From positions 1-64,000 of the forward strand of contig NZ_JAKSYG010000256.1 of the NCBI RefSeq assembly GCF_022829725.1: DNA of 64,000 nt. The letters run 5' to 3'. A program made the translations under genes and the position numbers. This stretch comes from Methylobacterium sp. E-005. Its GTDB lineage: Bacteria > Pseudomonadota > Alphaproteobacteria > Rhizobiales > Beijerinckiaceae. The notes below the pieces were generated by a model. The model was not told the DNA's origin. It did no database searches and saw only the letters and a list, made by a program, of their open reading frames with translations. Shown here one piece after another: positions 43,784 to 52,988 of the stretch (position 1 is the first letter of the stretch; each line of letters begins with the position of its first letter).

Positions 43784-45007
43784 TCAGCTCGGCGTACGCG
43801 GCGAGGACGCGGGGCGGGGTGGCGCCTCCGGCTTGTCGATGATCGTGATCGGGGTGCCGTTCTCCAGCCGGTAATGTCCCTCGGTCACGACCCGGTCGCC
43901 GGCTTTGAGCCCGTTCTCGATGAGGACGCGGCCGTCGCTCACTTGGCCGGGGGTGACGGATCGGGCCACGACACTGTGCCCGTCCTGGGTGAGGAACACG
44001 AAGTCGCCGCGCGGACCGTGGCGCAGGGCGGCGAGCGGGATCGTGACGCCCTGGGAGCGGACACCGACGGTGATGCGGCCATTGACAAAATTGCCGGGCC
44101 AGAGCGTGAGCCGGGCGTTCGGGAAGCTCGCTTTGAGCTTGATCGTGCCGGTGGCGGGATCGACTTGGTTGTCGACGAGTTCGACTGTGCCGGTGTCGAG
44201 GAGGGTCTTCTCGTCGGCGGCATAGACCCTGACCGGCGCCTTGATCTCGCCGAGGGTCAGGCGGCTCTGGGCGACGGCGGTGGCAGACAGGGTGAAGAGG
44301 ACGGAGATCGGCTGAAGCTGCGTCACCACCACGATCGCGGAGGCGTCGCCGGCGCGGACGTAATTGCCTTGGTCGACCAAGCGGACGCCCGTGCGGCCGG
44401 TGAGCGGCGCGGTGATGCTCGTGTACGAGAGCTGTGTCCGAGCGTAGGCGATCTGAGCCTCGTCGGTCTTGATCTGGGCTCGGTATTGGGCGACGAGCGC
44501 GCGCTGCTGGTCGACCTGCTGCTGGCTGGCGAAGTTCTTGAGGACGAGGGCTTCGTAGCGCTGGAGATCGAGCAGGGCGCCGTCGAGGAGCGCTTGGTCC
44601 TTGAGCCGCGTTGCCTCCTGCTGATCAAGCTGGGCCTGGAGTGGGCGCGGGTCGATAATGGCGATGGGATCGCCCGCCTTGACGTCCTGGCCTTCGCGAA
44701 ACAGGACCCGGGTGATCTCGCCATCGATGCGCGAGCGCACGCCGACGGTGTTGTAGGCCTGGACAGTCCCGATGCCCGACAGGGTTATCGGCACGTCGCT
44801 GCTGCGCGTCGCCTCGACCGCGACACGGGCGGCAGTCTGTGGAGGTCTAGCCGGTGGCGCTCCCCCTGATGCCGACTGAACGGACGGCCCCGCCGGAAGT
44901 ATTTTCCCGCGCTGCGAAGCGAGCCAGTCCGGCGCGGCGGGCCAGGCTACCATCACGCCAAACGACAAGACCATTCCGGTTCCGAGACCGATCGCGAACC
45001 TGCGCAT
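43784..45007 (-). CDS. mdtA: RND periplasmic adaptor, MdtA-like
   Basis: 407 aa from the ATG at 45007 (AGGTGGAG upstream). N-terminal membrane anchor FAIGLGTGMVLSFGVMVAW, Pro-rich linker, then adaptor domains: TLSGIGTVQAYNTVGVRSRI, helical hairpin (about 140-200), TSITAPLTGRTGVRLVDQGN, VVVTQLQPISVLFTLSA and LIENGLKAGDRVVTEGHYRL. First gene of the mdtABC-like operon. The AT-rich upstream region (45080-45250) supplies the promoter. Confidence 0.9.
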   Translation of the reverse strand: MRRFAIGLGTGMVLSFGVMVAWPAAPDWLASQRGKILPAGPSVQSASGGAPPARPPQTAARVAVEATRSSDVPITLSGIGTVQAYNTVGVRSRIDGEITRVLFREGQDVKAGDPIAIIDPRPLQAQLDQQEATRLKDQALLDGALLDLQRYEALVLKNFASQQQVDQQRALVAQYRAQIKTDEAQIAYARTQLSYTSITAPLTGRTGVRLVDQGNYVRAGDASAIVVVTQLQPISVLFTLSATAVAQSRLTLGEIKAPVRVYAADEKTLLDTGTVELVDNQVDPATGTIKLKASFPNARLTLWPGNFVNGRITVGVRSQGVTIPLAALRHGPRGDFVFLTQDGHSVVARSVTPGQVSDGRVLIENGLKAGDRVVTEGHYRLENGTPITIIDKPEAPPRPASSPRTPS

Positions 45008-45345
45008 GCTCCACCTTTGGACGATGTGCGCCGCAACATTAGCTAAGCCATACAAAGTGGCAAGGTAATTCGTGCAGATATGTCGCTGCAATTTCTAGTT
45101 TATCATAGATTATTGCCGTATTTTGCAAGCACTTGCAATCTATAATATATGTACTTCGACCTCATTTTGCGTAAAATATTTATCAATTTAAAATTTTATC
45201 ACATCTCTGAGATATATGGATTGCGATCAATGGAAAATGATGTGAAGCAGACTTCATCACGGTGCCCGTCTCTGATCCCTAGGCCGAGTTGTCCACTCCT
45301 GCCGCTCACGGCAAGGTGAGGCTGCCGAGCCCGAGGAGGCATAGG
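45008..45345. promoter_or_regulatory. Strikingly AT-rich intergenic region with palindrome
   Basis: Roughly 45060-45250 is far richer in A+T than its surroundings. It contains a palindrome TTGCAAG-CA-CTTGCAA (45123-45138), a TATAAT-like hexamer (45141-45146) and a TTGCAA...TATGAT arrangement on the minus strand towards mdtA. It serves the divergent mdtA and protease genes. The base composition fits an H-NS-like silencer target or imported DNA. Confidence 0.5.
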
Positions 45346-46011
45346 ATGACTTGGCAGTTACATTGGCTTGAAGCGTCTGGCGATCTGACTCCCTGGCGTA
45401 GCGCCATCGCCGCGGAGGTCGAGATCGCCCGAACGGCTGTAGGCACCGTGCTGCCGGTGTCGCCGCTCGACATCCTCGTGCAGCGCTTGCCCGGCGCGGT
45501 AATCCCGGAGACCGGCACGACGGGACAGGCCACGCGCGCCGGCCTTTTCTCCCTCACCATTGACCCCAATAACCCCAATTTCGCCCGTTCGCTGCGTGAT
45601 GGCGATCTGCGCCGGACGGTGGCGCATGAGGCCCATCACTGCATGCGCATGGCCGGTCCCGGCTATGGCTGGACGCTGGGTGAGGCCCTCGTCAGCGAGG
45701 GCTTGGCAGGGCAGTTCGTCAGCCGCCTGTTCAACTCGCCGCCCGCGCCTTGGGAATGCGCTGTGACCGATGAGGTGCTCGCAGCCAACTTGCCGGACAA
45801 CGCGACGCTCGTGGGCAACGGGCACGACCACGGTGCGTGGTTCTTCGGCTTCGGTGGACGGTATCCGCGTTGGCTCGGGTACACCCTCGGCTACAGGATC
45901 GTGGGCGACTGGCTGGACGCAGGGGCAGACACTGGCGGCGACGCCTGGGTCAACGTCCCCGCGCACGACGTTATCAAGGCCGCCCGCGGACGCACGCTGT
46001 CGAACCTCTAA
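45346..46011 (+). CDS. DUF2268-like putative zinc protease
   Basis: 221 aa. The HExxH zinc motif is VAHEAHHCMRMAGPGYGWTL (HEAHH near residue 87), with Glu in GEALVSEGLAGQF as likely third ligand: the DUF2268 (predicted Zn-dependent protease) layout. No signal peptide; GAGGAGG precedes the ATG at 45346. It is divergent from the mdtABC operon across the AT-rich region and inside the segment bracketed by the 26-bp direct repeats. Substrate unknown. Confidence 0.78.
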   Translation: MTWQLHWLEASGDLTPWRSAIAAEVEIARTAVGTVLPVSPLDILVQRLPGAVIPETGTTGQATRAGLFSLTIDPNNPNFARSLRDGDLRRTVAHEAHHCMRMAGPGYGWTLGEALVSEGLAGQFVSRLFNSPPAPWECAVTDEVLAANLPDNATLVGNGHDHGAWFFGFGGRYPRWLGYTLGYRIVGDWLDAGADTGGDAWVNVPAHDVIKAARGRTLSNL

Positions 46012-46179
46012 CCGGCGACCGGCGAGGCCGCTTCTGAATTCTCCTCACTCTGGCCAATGGCAGATGATGGCTGCTTTCGGGATCAGCCGGTGCCTCTCCC
46101 TTATGGCCGTAACAGGTTAGAAGCGGTACGGCTGCTTCCCCGGCGAAGGGCGCAGGCTGAATTGTGATCCTCAACCGGC

Positions 46180-46205
46180 CGTTCGCATAACGTCGGCTTA
46201 CGGAA
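46180..46205 (+). repeat. 26-bp direct repeat, right copy (att-like)
   Basis: CGTTCGCATAA, 7 bases, TTACGGAA, in direct orientation to 37461-37486; 22 of 26 bases agree and all four mismatches are in the spacer. The two copies enclose mdtABC, the AT-rich region and the protease gene (about 8.7 kb). Confidence 0.55.
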
Positions 46206-46295
46206 CGGTCCGATGGTACGGCAAGCTGCCGCGTATGACTCCACGCAAGCCTTCACGTTGTCAGCTACGCGTCGGTCCCACCAAGTTCCACAGGT

Positions 46296-46751
46296 ATGAC
46301 ACACGTGGCGACATCGATGACGCGTGTTCACTCGACGCCAAGCCGACCGCGATCACGTCCGGCTTGGCTGGCCCTCTCGATTGCGCTGATCGGGATCGGC
46401 CTCGTCTGGCGTCTGGTCCCGCTCGGCTTGCCCCGCTTCGCGCTCAAGTACGGTGGATCCCTGCTCTGGGCCTCGATGGTCTACAGCCTGTCCGCGGCGT
46501 TGCTGCCCCGGTGGTCAATCGCGGCGACAGCGACCGTGGCCGGACTCGTCGCGCTCTCCATCGAACTGCTTCGCCTCTATCACCAGCCCTGGCTCGACGC
46601 GTTCCGGCTGACGCTCCCGGGGGCACTCCTCCTGGGTCGGATCTTCTCGCCATGGAACCTCGTCGCCTACGCGGCCGGGATCCGCGCAGCCGCTTGGTGC
46701 GAGTGGCTCATCGCCCGGCGAAACTTGCCGTACCGGCAACCTCCGGCTTAG
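46296..46751 (+). CDS. DUF2809 domain-containing membrane protein
   Basis: 151 aa with four membrane segments (WLALSIALIGIGLVWRLVP, GGSLLWASMVYSLSAALL, ATATVAGLVALSIELLRL, and FSPWNLVAYAAGIRAAAWCE). LVPLGLPRFALKYGGSLLWA and ELLRLYH fit DUF2809 (YjgA-like small integral membrane proteins). Start at 46296 or at the Met at 46317. Its stop overlaps the end of the sensor kinase gene on the other strand by 4 bp. Function unknown. Confidence 0.72.
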   Translation: MTHVATSMTRVHSTPSRPRSRPAWLALSIALIGIGLVWRLVPLGLPRFALKYGGSLLWASMVYSLSAALLPRWSIAATATVAGLVALSIELLRLYHQPWLDAFRLTLPGALLLGRIFSPWNLVAYAAGIRAAAWCEWLIARRNLPYRQPPA

Positions 46752-48427
46752 GCCCCCCCGGTGATGGCATTCAGCTTGATCCGGCCATCATCGCGCAACG
46801 CCGCTGCTGCCTCTCGACGGCCCACCGGAGGTAGTCCGACCTCGAAGGTAACTCCGCGCTCCGCGGCGGCGAGCACGATCGACCCGCCGCACCCACTGAG
46901 GAGCGCGCGCACGATGCTCAGACCCATCCCTGTCCCGCCGCTCTCGCGGCGCGTCGTGAAGAACGGCTCGAATACCCGCGCCCGGTCCCGGTCCGGAATT
47001 CCAGGTCCGTCATCGGCGACGCGCACGCGCAGCCCCTCACGCACCAATGCTGCGTCGAGGCGCAGGGTCGCTGCACCGTGACGGGCGGCGTTGTCAGCCA
47101 AGTGGCCGAACACGATGCCGGCGTCTTCCGGCGAAAGAGGCAGCGGGTGGTCGAGCGCGCCGCCGGCCTGGATGTCGAGATCGATGAAACGGGCCTGGAG
47201 GTCCGCCGTGATCGCCCGAAGTGACGTGGACCCTTCCGAAGCAACACCCTCGGCGCGGGCCAACGCGCGCAACCGTCGCAGAAGTACGCCGAGCCGGACT
47301 GTGTCGGCGACGATGTTGTCGAGGAAGCGTCGCCGCTCAGCCGCACTCATCGTCGCGCCCGGATCGTCGCCGTGGTCGCCCAAGGCCTCACACTCCTCGT
47401 CCCGCAGCAATTCCGCCGCCCCCTGGATCGCAGTCAGCGGCGTCTTCAACTCATGCGAGACGTGGCTGGCGAACGTGGCGACGTAGTCCGAACGCTCGCG
47501 CTGGCGCAGTGCCATCGCATCGAGGCTGCGCGCGAGGGCTGCGATCTCACGCGTGCCGAACCGCGCTCCGGGATCGGCTGGAACCGGCGCACCCCGACCG
47601 ATCGCCGCCGCGCGGGCCATCAGCGTGTCGATGGGGCGTCCGATCGTTCGTGTGAATACAAAGGCAATGGCGAGCGTCATGGTCAGGACGATCAGCCCAG
47701 CGAGACCGGCCTTGTTGCGCTCGCCGTACAGGAGCCGCACGATGTTGTCGGGGGTCCGTGAGGCGTACACCGCCCCGGCCACGCGCCCCTCGACGAGCAC
47801 CGGCAACGCCACGAACACCCGTACGCCGGTGCCGCGGCTGAGGGCGTAGAGCGGCGGCGGCGGGTGCTTCGAGATCCGGACCCGCATCACGGCCCGGAAC
47901 TGTCCCCGCAACGCGGCGGCGACCTCCTCCACCCCGGCCAGCGACCGTCCGACTTCGTCACCGCCAGCGAGAACGACGCCGTCGCGGTCGACGATCCTGA
48001 AGCCGGCGAGCGTGATCGCCCGGATCTGAGGCAGGAGCGGCGCGAGGCGTGCGGCGAGCGCTGCGGCGACCGGCGGAGATGCCGGGGCGTCGGTCGCGTC
48101 CGGCCGGCGGCCGAGGATCGGATCCACGGTCAGGTCCAAGGTCGGCTCGATGGCGGCCGGGTCGGCCGCCGTCACGGCCGGACCGAGCAGGGCATCGCGT
48201 GCCGGATCTACAGCGATCTCGCGCCCGACCACCGCGGCCAGCACGGCGGCCTGACCGATCAGCTCGCCCTCGGCCTGACGGACGAGCTGGTTCTCGTACA
48301 GCCTGACGAAGGACAGGCCGAACACCGGGAGGAGCGCCACCGTCAGCAGCATGGCCAGGACGACGAGACCGAGGCTCGGCCGCCATTTCTCATGGACTGC
48401 CGAGGCCGCGTCAGGTTGGGCGATCAC
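46748..48427 (-). CDS. Sensor histidine kinase, CreC-like
   Basis: 559 aa. TM1 about 18-37 (LGLVVLAMLLTVALLPVFGL), periplasmic sensor domain to about 235, TM2 LAGLIVLTMTLAIAFVFTRT, HAMP with RPIDTLMARAAAIGRG, H-box FASHVSHELKTPLTAIQGAA (His about 325), and the ATPase with RVADDGPGIPDRDRARVFEP and GGTGMGLSIVRALL. CreC-like by H-box sequence and overall layout. Its GTG overlaps the response-regulator stop (GTGA). Ligand unknown. Confidence 0.9.
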   Translation of the reverse strand: MIAQPDAASAVHEKWRPSLGLVVLAMLLTVALLPVFGLSFVRLYENQLVRQAEGELIGQAAVLAAVVGREIAVDPARDALLGPAVTAADPAAIEPTLDLTVDPILGRRPDATDAPASPPVAAALAARLAPLLPQIRAITLAGFRIVDRDGVVLAGGDEVGRSLAGVEEVAAALRGQFRAVMRVRISKHPPPPLYALSRGTGVRVFVALPVLVEGRVAGAVYASRTPDNIVRLLYGERNKAGLAGLIVLTMTLAIAFVFTRTIGRPIDTLMARAAAIGRGAPVPADPGARFGTREIAALARSLDAMALRQRERSDYVATFASHVSHELKTPLTAIQGAAELLRDEECEALGDHGDDPGATMSAAERRRFLDNIVADTVRLGVLLRRLRALARAEGVASEGSTSLRAITADLQARFIDLDIQAGGALDHPLPLSPEDAGIVFGHLADNAARHGAATLRLDAALVREGLRVRVADDGPGIPDRDRARVFEPFFTTRRESGGTGMGLSIVRALLSGCGGSIVLAAAERGVTFEVGLPPVGRREAAAALRDDGRIKLNAITGGA

Positions 48428-49125
48428 GTCGACGATCCGCAGGGTCCGAGCCGGAAGCCGACGCCGTGCACGGTCTCGATTACGTCGGCGCAGCCGAGCG
48501 CGGCCAACTTGGCGCGGACGTTGCGCACGTGGCTGTCGATGGTGCGGTCGGAGACGGCGACGCGGCCGCCATAGGCGGCATCCATCAACCGGTCCCGGTC
48601 CAGGACATAGCCGGGGCGCACGGCCAACGCCCGTAGGATCGCGAACTCGACCGCCGTGAGTGGGACCGCTGCCCCGTCGAAGGTTGCCGTGTGTCGCGGC
48701 GGGTCGAGCATCAGGCGGCCGCGCCGCAGGACCCCGTCCTCCGCCGGGGCGGGGCGCGGCCTCTCGGTGCGGCGCAAAATGATCCCCACGCGAGCGACGA
48801 GCTCGCGCGGGCTGAACGGCTTGGTCACGTAGTCGTCGCCGCCGATCTCCAGGCCGAGCACCCGGTCGATCTCCTCGTCGCGGGATGAGAGGAACAAGAT
48901 CGGCACCTCGGAGGTCCGCTGCACACGGCGACAGACCTCCAGGCCGTCGATGCCCGGCAGCCCGACATCGAGAACGATGAGCCGCGGAGGCTCCCGACCG
49001 AACTCGGCCAGCGCCTCGTCGCCGTCGCTGGCGACCCGCGTCGCATGGCCAGCCTTCCCCAGCGCGAAGCGGATGACGTCGCGGATGTGTGGATCATCAT
49101 CAACGACGAGGATGCTGCGGTCCAT
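48424..49125 (-). CDS. OmpR-family response regulator, CreB-like
   Basis: 233 aa. Receiver domain: DDD at 9-11, phospho-acceptor Asp53 in LIVLDVGLPG, Lys in DDYVTKPFSPRELVAR. C-terminal winged helix: LTAVEFAILRALAVRPGYVL, SDRTIDSHVRNVRAKL and the wing IETVHGVGFRLG. It starts at the ATG at 49125, 31 bp after the DUF4173 gene, and overlaps the kinase. The likely binding site is an 11-bp-spaced direct repeat at 50835-50854. Confidence 0.9.
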   Translation of the reverse strand: MDRSILVVDDDPHIRDVIRFALGKAGHATRVASDGDEALAEFGREPPRLIVLDVGLPGIDGLEVCRRVQRTSEVPILFLSSRDEEIDRVLGLEIGGDDYVTKPFSPRELVARVGIILRRTERPRPAPAEDGVLRRGRLMLDPPRHTATFDGAAVPLTAVEFAILRALAVRPGYVLDRDRLMDAAYGGRVAVSDRTIDSHVRNVRAKLAALGCADVIETVHGVGFRLGPCGSST

Positions 49126-49156
49126 GAGCGTCAGTCGTGCCGGCCAGTTCGAGGGT

Positions 49157-50653
49157 TCACCGCGCGCGGGACGGTGCGTCGGGGTGGGCGCCAAGGTAGT
49201 TCAGAAGCCGCTGATCCCGGAACGTCCAGGCGCGCCAGTCCCGCATCCGCTCGCGCAGGTCGCGTGCGTGCCACCCACGCCACCACCGGGCGTACTCGGT
49301 CTGAGGGCCGTCGTAGTCTGCCAGGACCCGGTCGACCGCCGGGATCGCTTCGGCGTCGAGGCTCATCGCATAAACGAAGTCGAACGCCTGCCCGGTCCGG
49401 GACCAGCGCTCCGCGTTGTAGTCCGCCACCGTACCTGCGAAGTTCACGAACGCGCACGCATAGAGCGTCGCGGCCAGCGCCAGAAGGTTGGCCCGGACGA
49501 GCCAAGCGTTGCTGCGCCGCAGGGCGATGCGCGCGAGGATGAGCGCGAGGCCGACGGCGACCAGGGCCATCCAGATCAGCGCCGCCAAGCGCAGGATCGA
49601 GAGCCCATAGGCCTCGACGTAAAGGTCGAGCCGCCGCATCGCCGAGGCGACCAGCAGGACGTTCTGGCCGATCCATACGCAGACGAGGGCCCGGATGAGG
49701 GGGGAGCGCTCCCCCACCCCCCCAGAGCGCAGCGCCGCAAGGACGAAGGCTGCGGCGAGAAGTGCGGTTGCGACGAGCGCGTAGGCCCCTCGGTGCGCGT
49801 AGGCGGCGTGGGTCACGCCAGATGGCAGGGCGAAGCCAGCCCAAAGGTAGACAACATCCGTCGCCGACTGAACGGCGAAGAGCAGGTTGAACAGCACGAG
49901 GCATCGCAGGACCATGGACGGGCGCAACAGGACCGGCGGTGCGACGGCGACAGTCATCTCCGCGGCGTGAGAGTCCGCGTCGCCTGCAAGCTTCGATCGG
50001 CCTCCCGCCCGCGGGGCGACGAAGGCCCACACGATCGCGAGCAGCATCAGCCACGACAGGATGCGGGGGAGGTCGAAGTTCGGGATCGGCGCCGACCACG
50101 GGATGCCCGAGATCCACCCTTCGATCAGGGGGTTGGCCGCCGAGAATAATCCGGCGAAGACGACGCAGAGCGCTATCGGCACGCCCCAGCCGATGAGGGT
50201 CGCCACGCGCGGTGCGCGCCCGGCGCTCACGGCCCGACGCGCGACCCTGTAGACGTCCGGCGGGAGGTCGAACGGACCCGTGAGGAGGATGCCGCTGGCC
50301 GCCGCGACGATCGCGCCCGCGCGCCGGTTCAAGCCACCGGTGAGCACCGCGACGGACAGGGCGAGGCCGACGATCCCGAGTATCACGGACACGAAGCCGA
50401 CTGTTTCAATCAGTGGGGCGAGGCCGACGATTAGCAGAACGAGTGCGGCAGTGAGATCGCGAGCGCGAATGCGATGCCACCCGGTGACGAGCGCTGCGAT
50501 GCCGATCAGCGCGAGGAATAGGACGAGAGAGATCCCCAGCGGATGGTCATAGAACAGACGGTCACCAAGGAAGGCGACGGCGCCGGCGAGCACAAGCTTC
50601 GGGAGGGGTTGGGAGATTGCGGGCGCGGGCGCGTCCAGGGGCAGGGATGTCAT
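49157..50653 (-). CDS. DUF4173 (DUF4153-type) polytopic membrane protein
   Basis: 498 aa with 11-13 hydrophobic segments. Late region YAHRGAYALVATALLAAAFV, AMRRLDLYVEAYGLSILRLA and the soluble tail WSRTGQAFDFVYAMSLDAEA with WWRGWHARDLRERMRDWRAW are DUF4173 hallmarks. Start at the ATG at 50653. It is first gene of a three-gene operon with the CreB- and CreC-like genes, the position CreD would have in a cre regulon. Its activity is unknown; it may be a target or signal partner of the kinase. Confidence 0.82.
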   Translation of the reverse strand: MTSLPLDAPAPAISQPLPKLVLAGAVAFLGDRLFYDHPLGISLVLFLALIGIAALVTGWHRIRARDLTAALVLLIVGLAPLIETVGFVSVILGIVGLALSVAVLTGGLNRRAGAIVAAASGILLTGPFDLPPDVYRVARRAVSAGRAPRVATLIGWGVPIALCVVFAGLFSAANPLIEGWISGIPWSAPIPNFDLPRILSWLMLLAIVWAFVAPRAGGRSKLAGDADSHAAEMTVAVAPPVLLRPSMVLRCLVLFNLLFAVQSATDVVYLWAGFALPSGVTHAAYAHRGAYALVATALLAAAFVLAALRSGGVGERSPLIRALVCVWIGQNVLLVASAMRRLDLYVEAYGLSILRLAALIWMALVAVGLALILARIALRRSNAWLVRANLLALAATLYACAFVNFAGTVADYNAERWSRTGQAFDFVYAMSLDAEAIPAVDRVLADYDGPQTEYARWWRGWHARDLRERMRDWRAWTFRDQRLLNYLGAHPDAPSRAR

Positions 50654-50834
50654 ACGGGCCTCTGCGGTCGGAGAACCGAACGGCGCGGGCGCGCCGAACG
50701 GCGGAGCGGCGAAAACCTCTGACGGACGATCGCGTGTCTCGATCACCGATGGCGAGGCCGCCTCGAACTCACGACCGCAGCATGAAGCCGGAGCTTGCAC
50801 CGGCGAGGGACAGAACGTGCAGCGGGTCAGGACT

Positions 50835-50854
50835 TTTGTGCAGGCTTTGTGCAG
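50835..50854. promoter_or_regulatory. Direct repeat, 11-bp period: candidate CreB-like binding site
   Basis: TTTGTGCAG occurs at 50835-50843 and 50846-50854, exactly 11 bp apart. One-turn direct repeats are the normal binding architecture of OmpR/PhoB-family dimers, and the CreB tag in E. coli also has 11-bp spacing. It lies about 185 bp before the DUF4173 start. Confidence 0.5.
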
Positions 50855-51379
50855 AGCGCTTCCTTCTAGGCAAGTTTTACGCGGGGCGGTTTAAGGTAGT
50901 GCACGCGCGGACCACACGGTCCCAAATCCTGGTGGGACGCAATGACCGTCCAAGATGGCAGTCTAACTTCGTCCCCTAATTCGGAGGCGGACGTTTTGTT
51001 TTCGATCCTTGTCGGACATTCGTCCTGCAGTTCGTGATGTCGGGGAAGCGATCGTCTTACCGACAAACGCTGACGATGCATGTTGCGCCCGCCGAGCCTA
51101 CCGGGTTCTGTCGGAAAACTGCGTCGAAAATTCAAACGTCGGAAAAACGTGAGCGTTGGCAGCTGGCAGCGAAAACGCTGCGCTGTCCGGTTTGGCGCCT
51201 CGCGCAACCGAAAGTCGCCAGACCGCTTGCGGCCAAAAGCAGAACGACGACACATTGCCGAAATTCTGGGTCACGCTGAAATCATCGTGCGCCTCGCTGC
51301 CAAGCTTCACGGGTCAGCAGGTTGAACGGCATGCTTCTTGTTGGGGGTATTGAGAAGGCGCGAAGGGTAGATCAGGATC
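50855..51379. other. Long intergenic region, no gene seen
   Basis: About 525 bp between the DUF4173 gene and the binding-protein gene. Several short frames are open but show no coding features and no domain. Presumably holds divergent promoters; AT-richer near 50990-51010. Confidence 0.3.
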
Positions 51380-52963
51380 ATGAGGATGCGGCGGCGTAAG
51401 TTTCTGCAACTCGCCGGCGCTGGTCTCGCGATGCCAGCAGTCGCCCGGGCCGCGGGCAAAGACCGCTTGCTCCGCTTCGTGCCGCAGGCCGATCTCGCTC
51501 TCCTCGACCCGATCGTCACCACCGCGTTCGTCACCCGCAACCACGGCTTCATGGTCTTCGACACCCTGTACGGGGTTGACGACGCCTACGTGGCGCATCC
51601 GCAGATGGTCGCCGGACACGTTGTCGAGCGGGATGGCCTGCTCTGGCGGCTGACTTTGCGCGACGGGCTGCGCTTCCACGACGGCCAGCCGGTGCGCGGT
51701 CGCGATGTCGTCGCGAGCCTCAAGCGTTGGGGCGCACGCGACCTCTACGGTTTCGATCTGATGGCGGCCATCGACGAGATGACGGCGCCTTCCGATGGCG
51801 AGGTATGGATCCGTCTCAAGCGGCCCTTCCCGACCCTGCCCGATGTGCTCGGCAAGGCCAATACGAACATGCCCTGCATCATGCCGGAGCGATTGGCGCA
51901 GCTGGACCCCTTCAAGCCGGTCCCGGAGGTGATCGGCAGCGGGCCATTCAGATTCCTCTCCGCCGAGCGCGTCCCAGGCGCGCGCAACGTCTACGAGCGA
52001 TTCGATGCCTACGTCCCGCGCGAGGATGGAACCCCGAGCTTCCTCTCCGGCCCCAAAATCGTCCATCTGGACCGGGTGGAGTGGCGCACGATCCCGGATG
52101 CCGCCACCGCCGCCGCCGCGCTGCAGACCGGCGAGATCGACTGGTGGGAACAGCCGATCCCCGACCTCGTCGCGTCGCTCAACCGCAACCGCGACCTGCG
52201 CACGGAAGTTCAGGATGAGGCGGGCTTCCTCGGCCTGATGCGCGTCAACCACCTCCAACCGCCGTTCAACAATCCCGCCCTTCGCCGGGCCTTGCTGATG
52301 GGACTGAGCCAGGCGGACGTGATGACGGCGGTGGCGGGTGACAACCCGACGATGTGGCGGGACGGCATCGGATACATGACCCCGGGGCCGATGACTAACG
52401 ACGCGGGGATGGAGCGCCTGTCGCGCACGCCGGACCTCGCCAAGGCCAAAGCCGCCGTGCAGGCGTCAGGCTACAAGGGCGAGCGCGTGGTGTTCATGGC
52501 GCCGACCGACTTCGCCAGCATCAACGCGATGAGCGAAGTGATGGCCGACATGTTCCAGCGCATCGGTCTCAACGTCGACTTCCAGGCATTGGATTGGGGC
52601 ACCATGGCACAGCGTTGGGGCTCGATGCAGCCGGTCGAGGCGGGCGGGTGGAGCGCCATGTGCACGTTCACGACCGCGGTCAGCACGATTACCCCGGCCG
52701 ACAACAAGTTCATCCGTGGCATCGGCACCAAGGGCATCTACGGCTGGCCGACCAGCGCAGCGCTGGAGGCGATGCGGGATAAGTACCTCGAGACCTCTCA
52801 CCCCGTCGCGCAGCTGGCGATTTGCCGGCAGTTGCAGGAGCAGGCCTTCGCCGAGGTGCCCTATCTGCCCCTCGGAATCTTCTTCCAGCCGACGGCGCGG
52901 CGCAACACCGTGACGGGGCTGCTGAAGGGTTTCCCGCTGTTCTACAACGTCCGGAAAGCGTGA
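51380..52963 (+). CDS. ABC transporter substrate-binding protein, family 5 (peptide/opine/nickel type)
   Basis: 527 aa, exported through Tat: RRRKFLQLAGAGLAMPAVARA. Family-5 features include LDPIVTTAFVTRNHGFMVFD, the LRDGLRFHDGQPVRGRDVVA signature and VIGSGPFRF. It probably binds a small peptide, amine or amide. No matching permeases or ATPases are adjacent, so it is an orphan; it lies 25 bp before the dimethylformamidase-like gene, suggesting its ligand is the amidase substrate. Confidence 0.88.
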   Translation: MRMRRRKFLQLAGAGLAMPAVARAAGKDRLLRFVPQADLALLDPIVTTAFVTRNHGFMVFDTLYGVDDAYVAHPQMVAGHVVERDGLLWRLTLRDGLRFHDGQPVRGRDVVASLKRWGARDLYGFDLMAAIDEMTAPSDGEVWIRLKRPFPTLPDVLGKANTNMPCIMPERLAQLDPFKPVPEVIGSGPFRFLSAERVPGARNVYERFDAYVPREDGTPSFLSGPKIVHLDRVEWRTIPDAATAAAALQTGEIDWWEQPIPDLVASLNRNRDLRTEVQDEAGFLGLMRVNHLQPPFNNPALRRALLMGLSQADVMTAVAGDNPTMWRDGIGYMTPGPMTNDAGMERLSRTPDLAKAKAAVQASGYKGERVVFMAPTDFASINAMSEVMADMFQRIGLNVDFQALDWGTMAQRWGSMQPVEAGGWSAMCTFTTAVSTITPADNKFIRGIGTKGIYGWPTSAALEAMRDKYLETSHPVAQLAICRQLQEQAFAEVPYLPLGIFFQPTARRNTVTGLLKGFPLFYNVRKA

Positions 52964-52988
52964 CGTGGTGGGCCGGAGGGCCGATGGG

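Noticed and set aside
50855..51379. Several 65-85 codon frames between the DUF4173 and binding-protein genes
   Set aside because: They overlap one another in different frames and strands, with no signal peptide, domain or good ribosome site.
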